From an uncultured Clostridia bacterium (lineage in GTDB: Bacteria; Bacillota; Clostridia; Oscillospirales; Ruminococcaceae): a stretch of DNA of 5,386 nt. Of the stretch, positions 5,345-5,386 are shown piece after piece. The translations under genes and the position numbers were made by a program. Positions within the stretch are counted from its first letter, which is position 1. Every line of letters begins with the position of its first letter. Location of the stretch: assembly GCA_945835425.1 (NCBI GenBank), contig CAMAJC010000147.1, forward strand, positions 1-5,386. The letters run 5' to 3'. The notes under the pieces were generated by a model that did no database searches, was not told the DNA's origin, and saw only the letters and a program-made list of their open reading frames with translations.

Positions 5345-5361
5345 GGCCTTTGAAAAGGCCG
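5344..5361. repeat. Hairpin in the gyrA leader
   Basis: GGCCTTT (5345-5351) and AAAGGCC (5354-5360) form a 7-bp perfect inverted repeat with a very short loop, extended by one C-G pair. On the mRNA it ends at the first base of the gyrA ribosome binding site. It could influence gyrA translation or be the remnant of a processing site or a terminator of an upstream gene, but no U-tract follows it on the minus strand. The remaining bases to the window end show no start of another gene. Confidence 0.5.
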
Positions 5362-5386
5362 GCGAAACTTTTTTGTCCGCCGCGGC

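Noticed and set aside
1..5386. Window length equal to the phiX174 genome
   Set aside because: The content is chromosomal gyrA, a deacetylase-like gene and ksgA; no microvirus gene is present, so the length is a coincidence.

Overview
The window looks like chromosomal DNA from a GC-rich clostridial Firmicute, most likely an Oscillospiraceae/Ruminococcaceae-type gut anaerobe. This is inferred from the Firmicutes-style KsgA N-terminus, the presence of a membrane-anchored NodB-like protein, strong AGGAG-type ribosome binding sites, and short palindromic intergenic repeats. No marker in the window fixes the genus. All three real genes lie on the minus strand and are read from right to left.

Layout in order of transcription. 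The right edge (5330-5386) is the leader of gyrA, with a compact hairpin next to the ribosome binding site. gyrA (5329-2777) encodes the complete 850-residue DNA gyrase A subunit. A 405-base gap (2776-2372) follows. It contains a terminator-like hairpin, a roughly 200-base composite inverted-repeat element, a second and very similar terminator-like hairpin, and then the leader of the next gene. That gene (2371-1256) encodes a membrane-anchored protein with a polysaccharide-deacetylase fold whose metal-binding residues have been lost. A short gap (1255-1140) carries one solitary copy of the palindrome and a weak candidate promoter. ksgA (1139-282) follows, starting at GTG and encoding the 16S rRNA dimethyladenosine transferase. 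Its stop codon lies inside a heptamer tandem repeat. The last 281 bases (281-1) hold no gene. They contain a small hairpin and a second full copy of the composite element.

The genes do not form an obvious pathway. gyrA (DNA supercoiling) and ksgA (ribosome maturation) are housekeeping genes, and the middle gene probably acts at the cell envelope. The unusual content is in the gaps. Five hairpins of the form GTAG-CGGCG...CGCC share one plan: a 7-bp stem, a 3-nt loop and a 5' GTAG. Four of them form two head-to-head pairs inside two homologous elements of 198-215 bases that end in TGTCGA-containing inverted repeats. The arrangement resembles REP/BIME or MITE elements. I saw no transposase gene, RNA gene, CRISPR array or phage gene.
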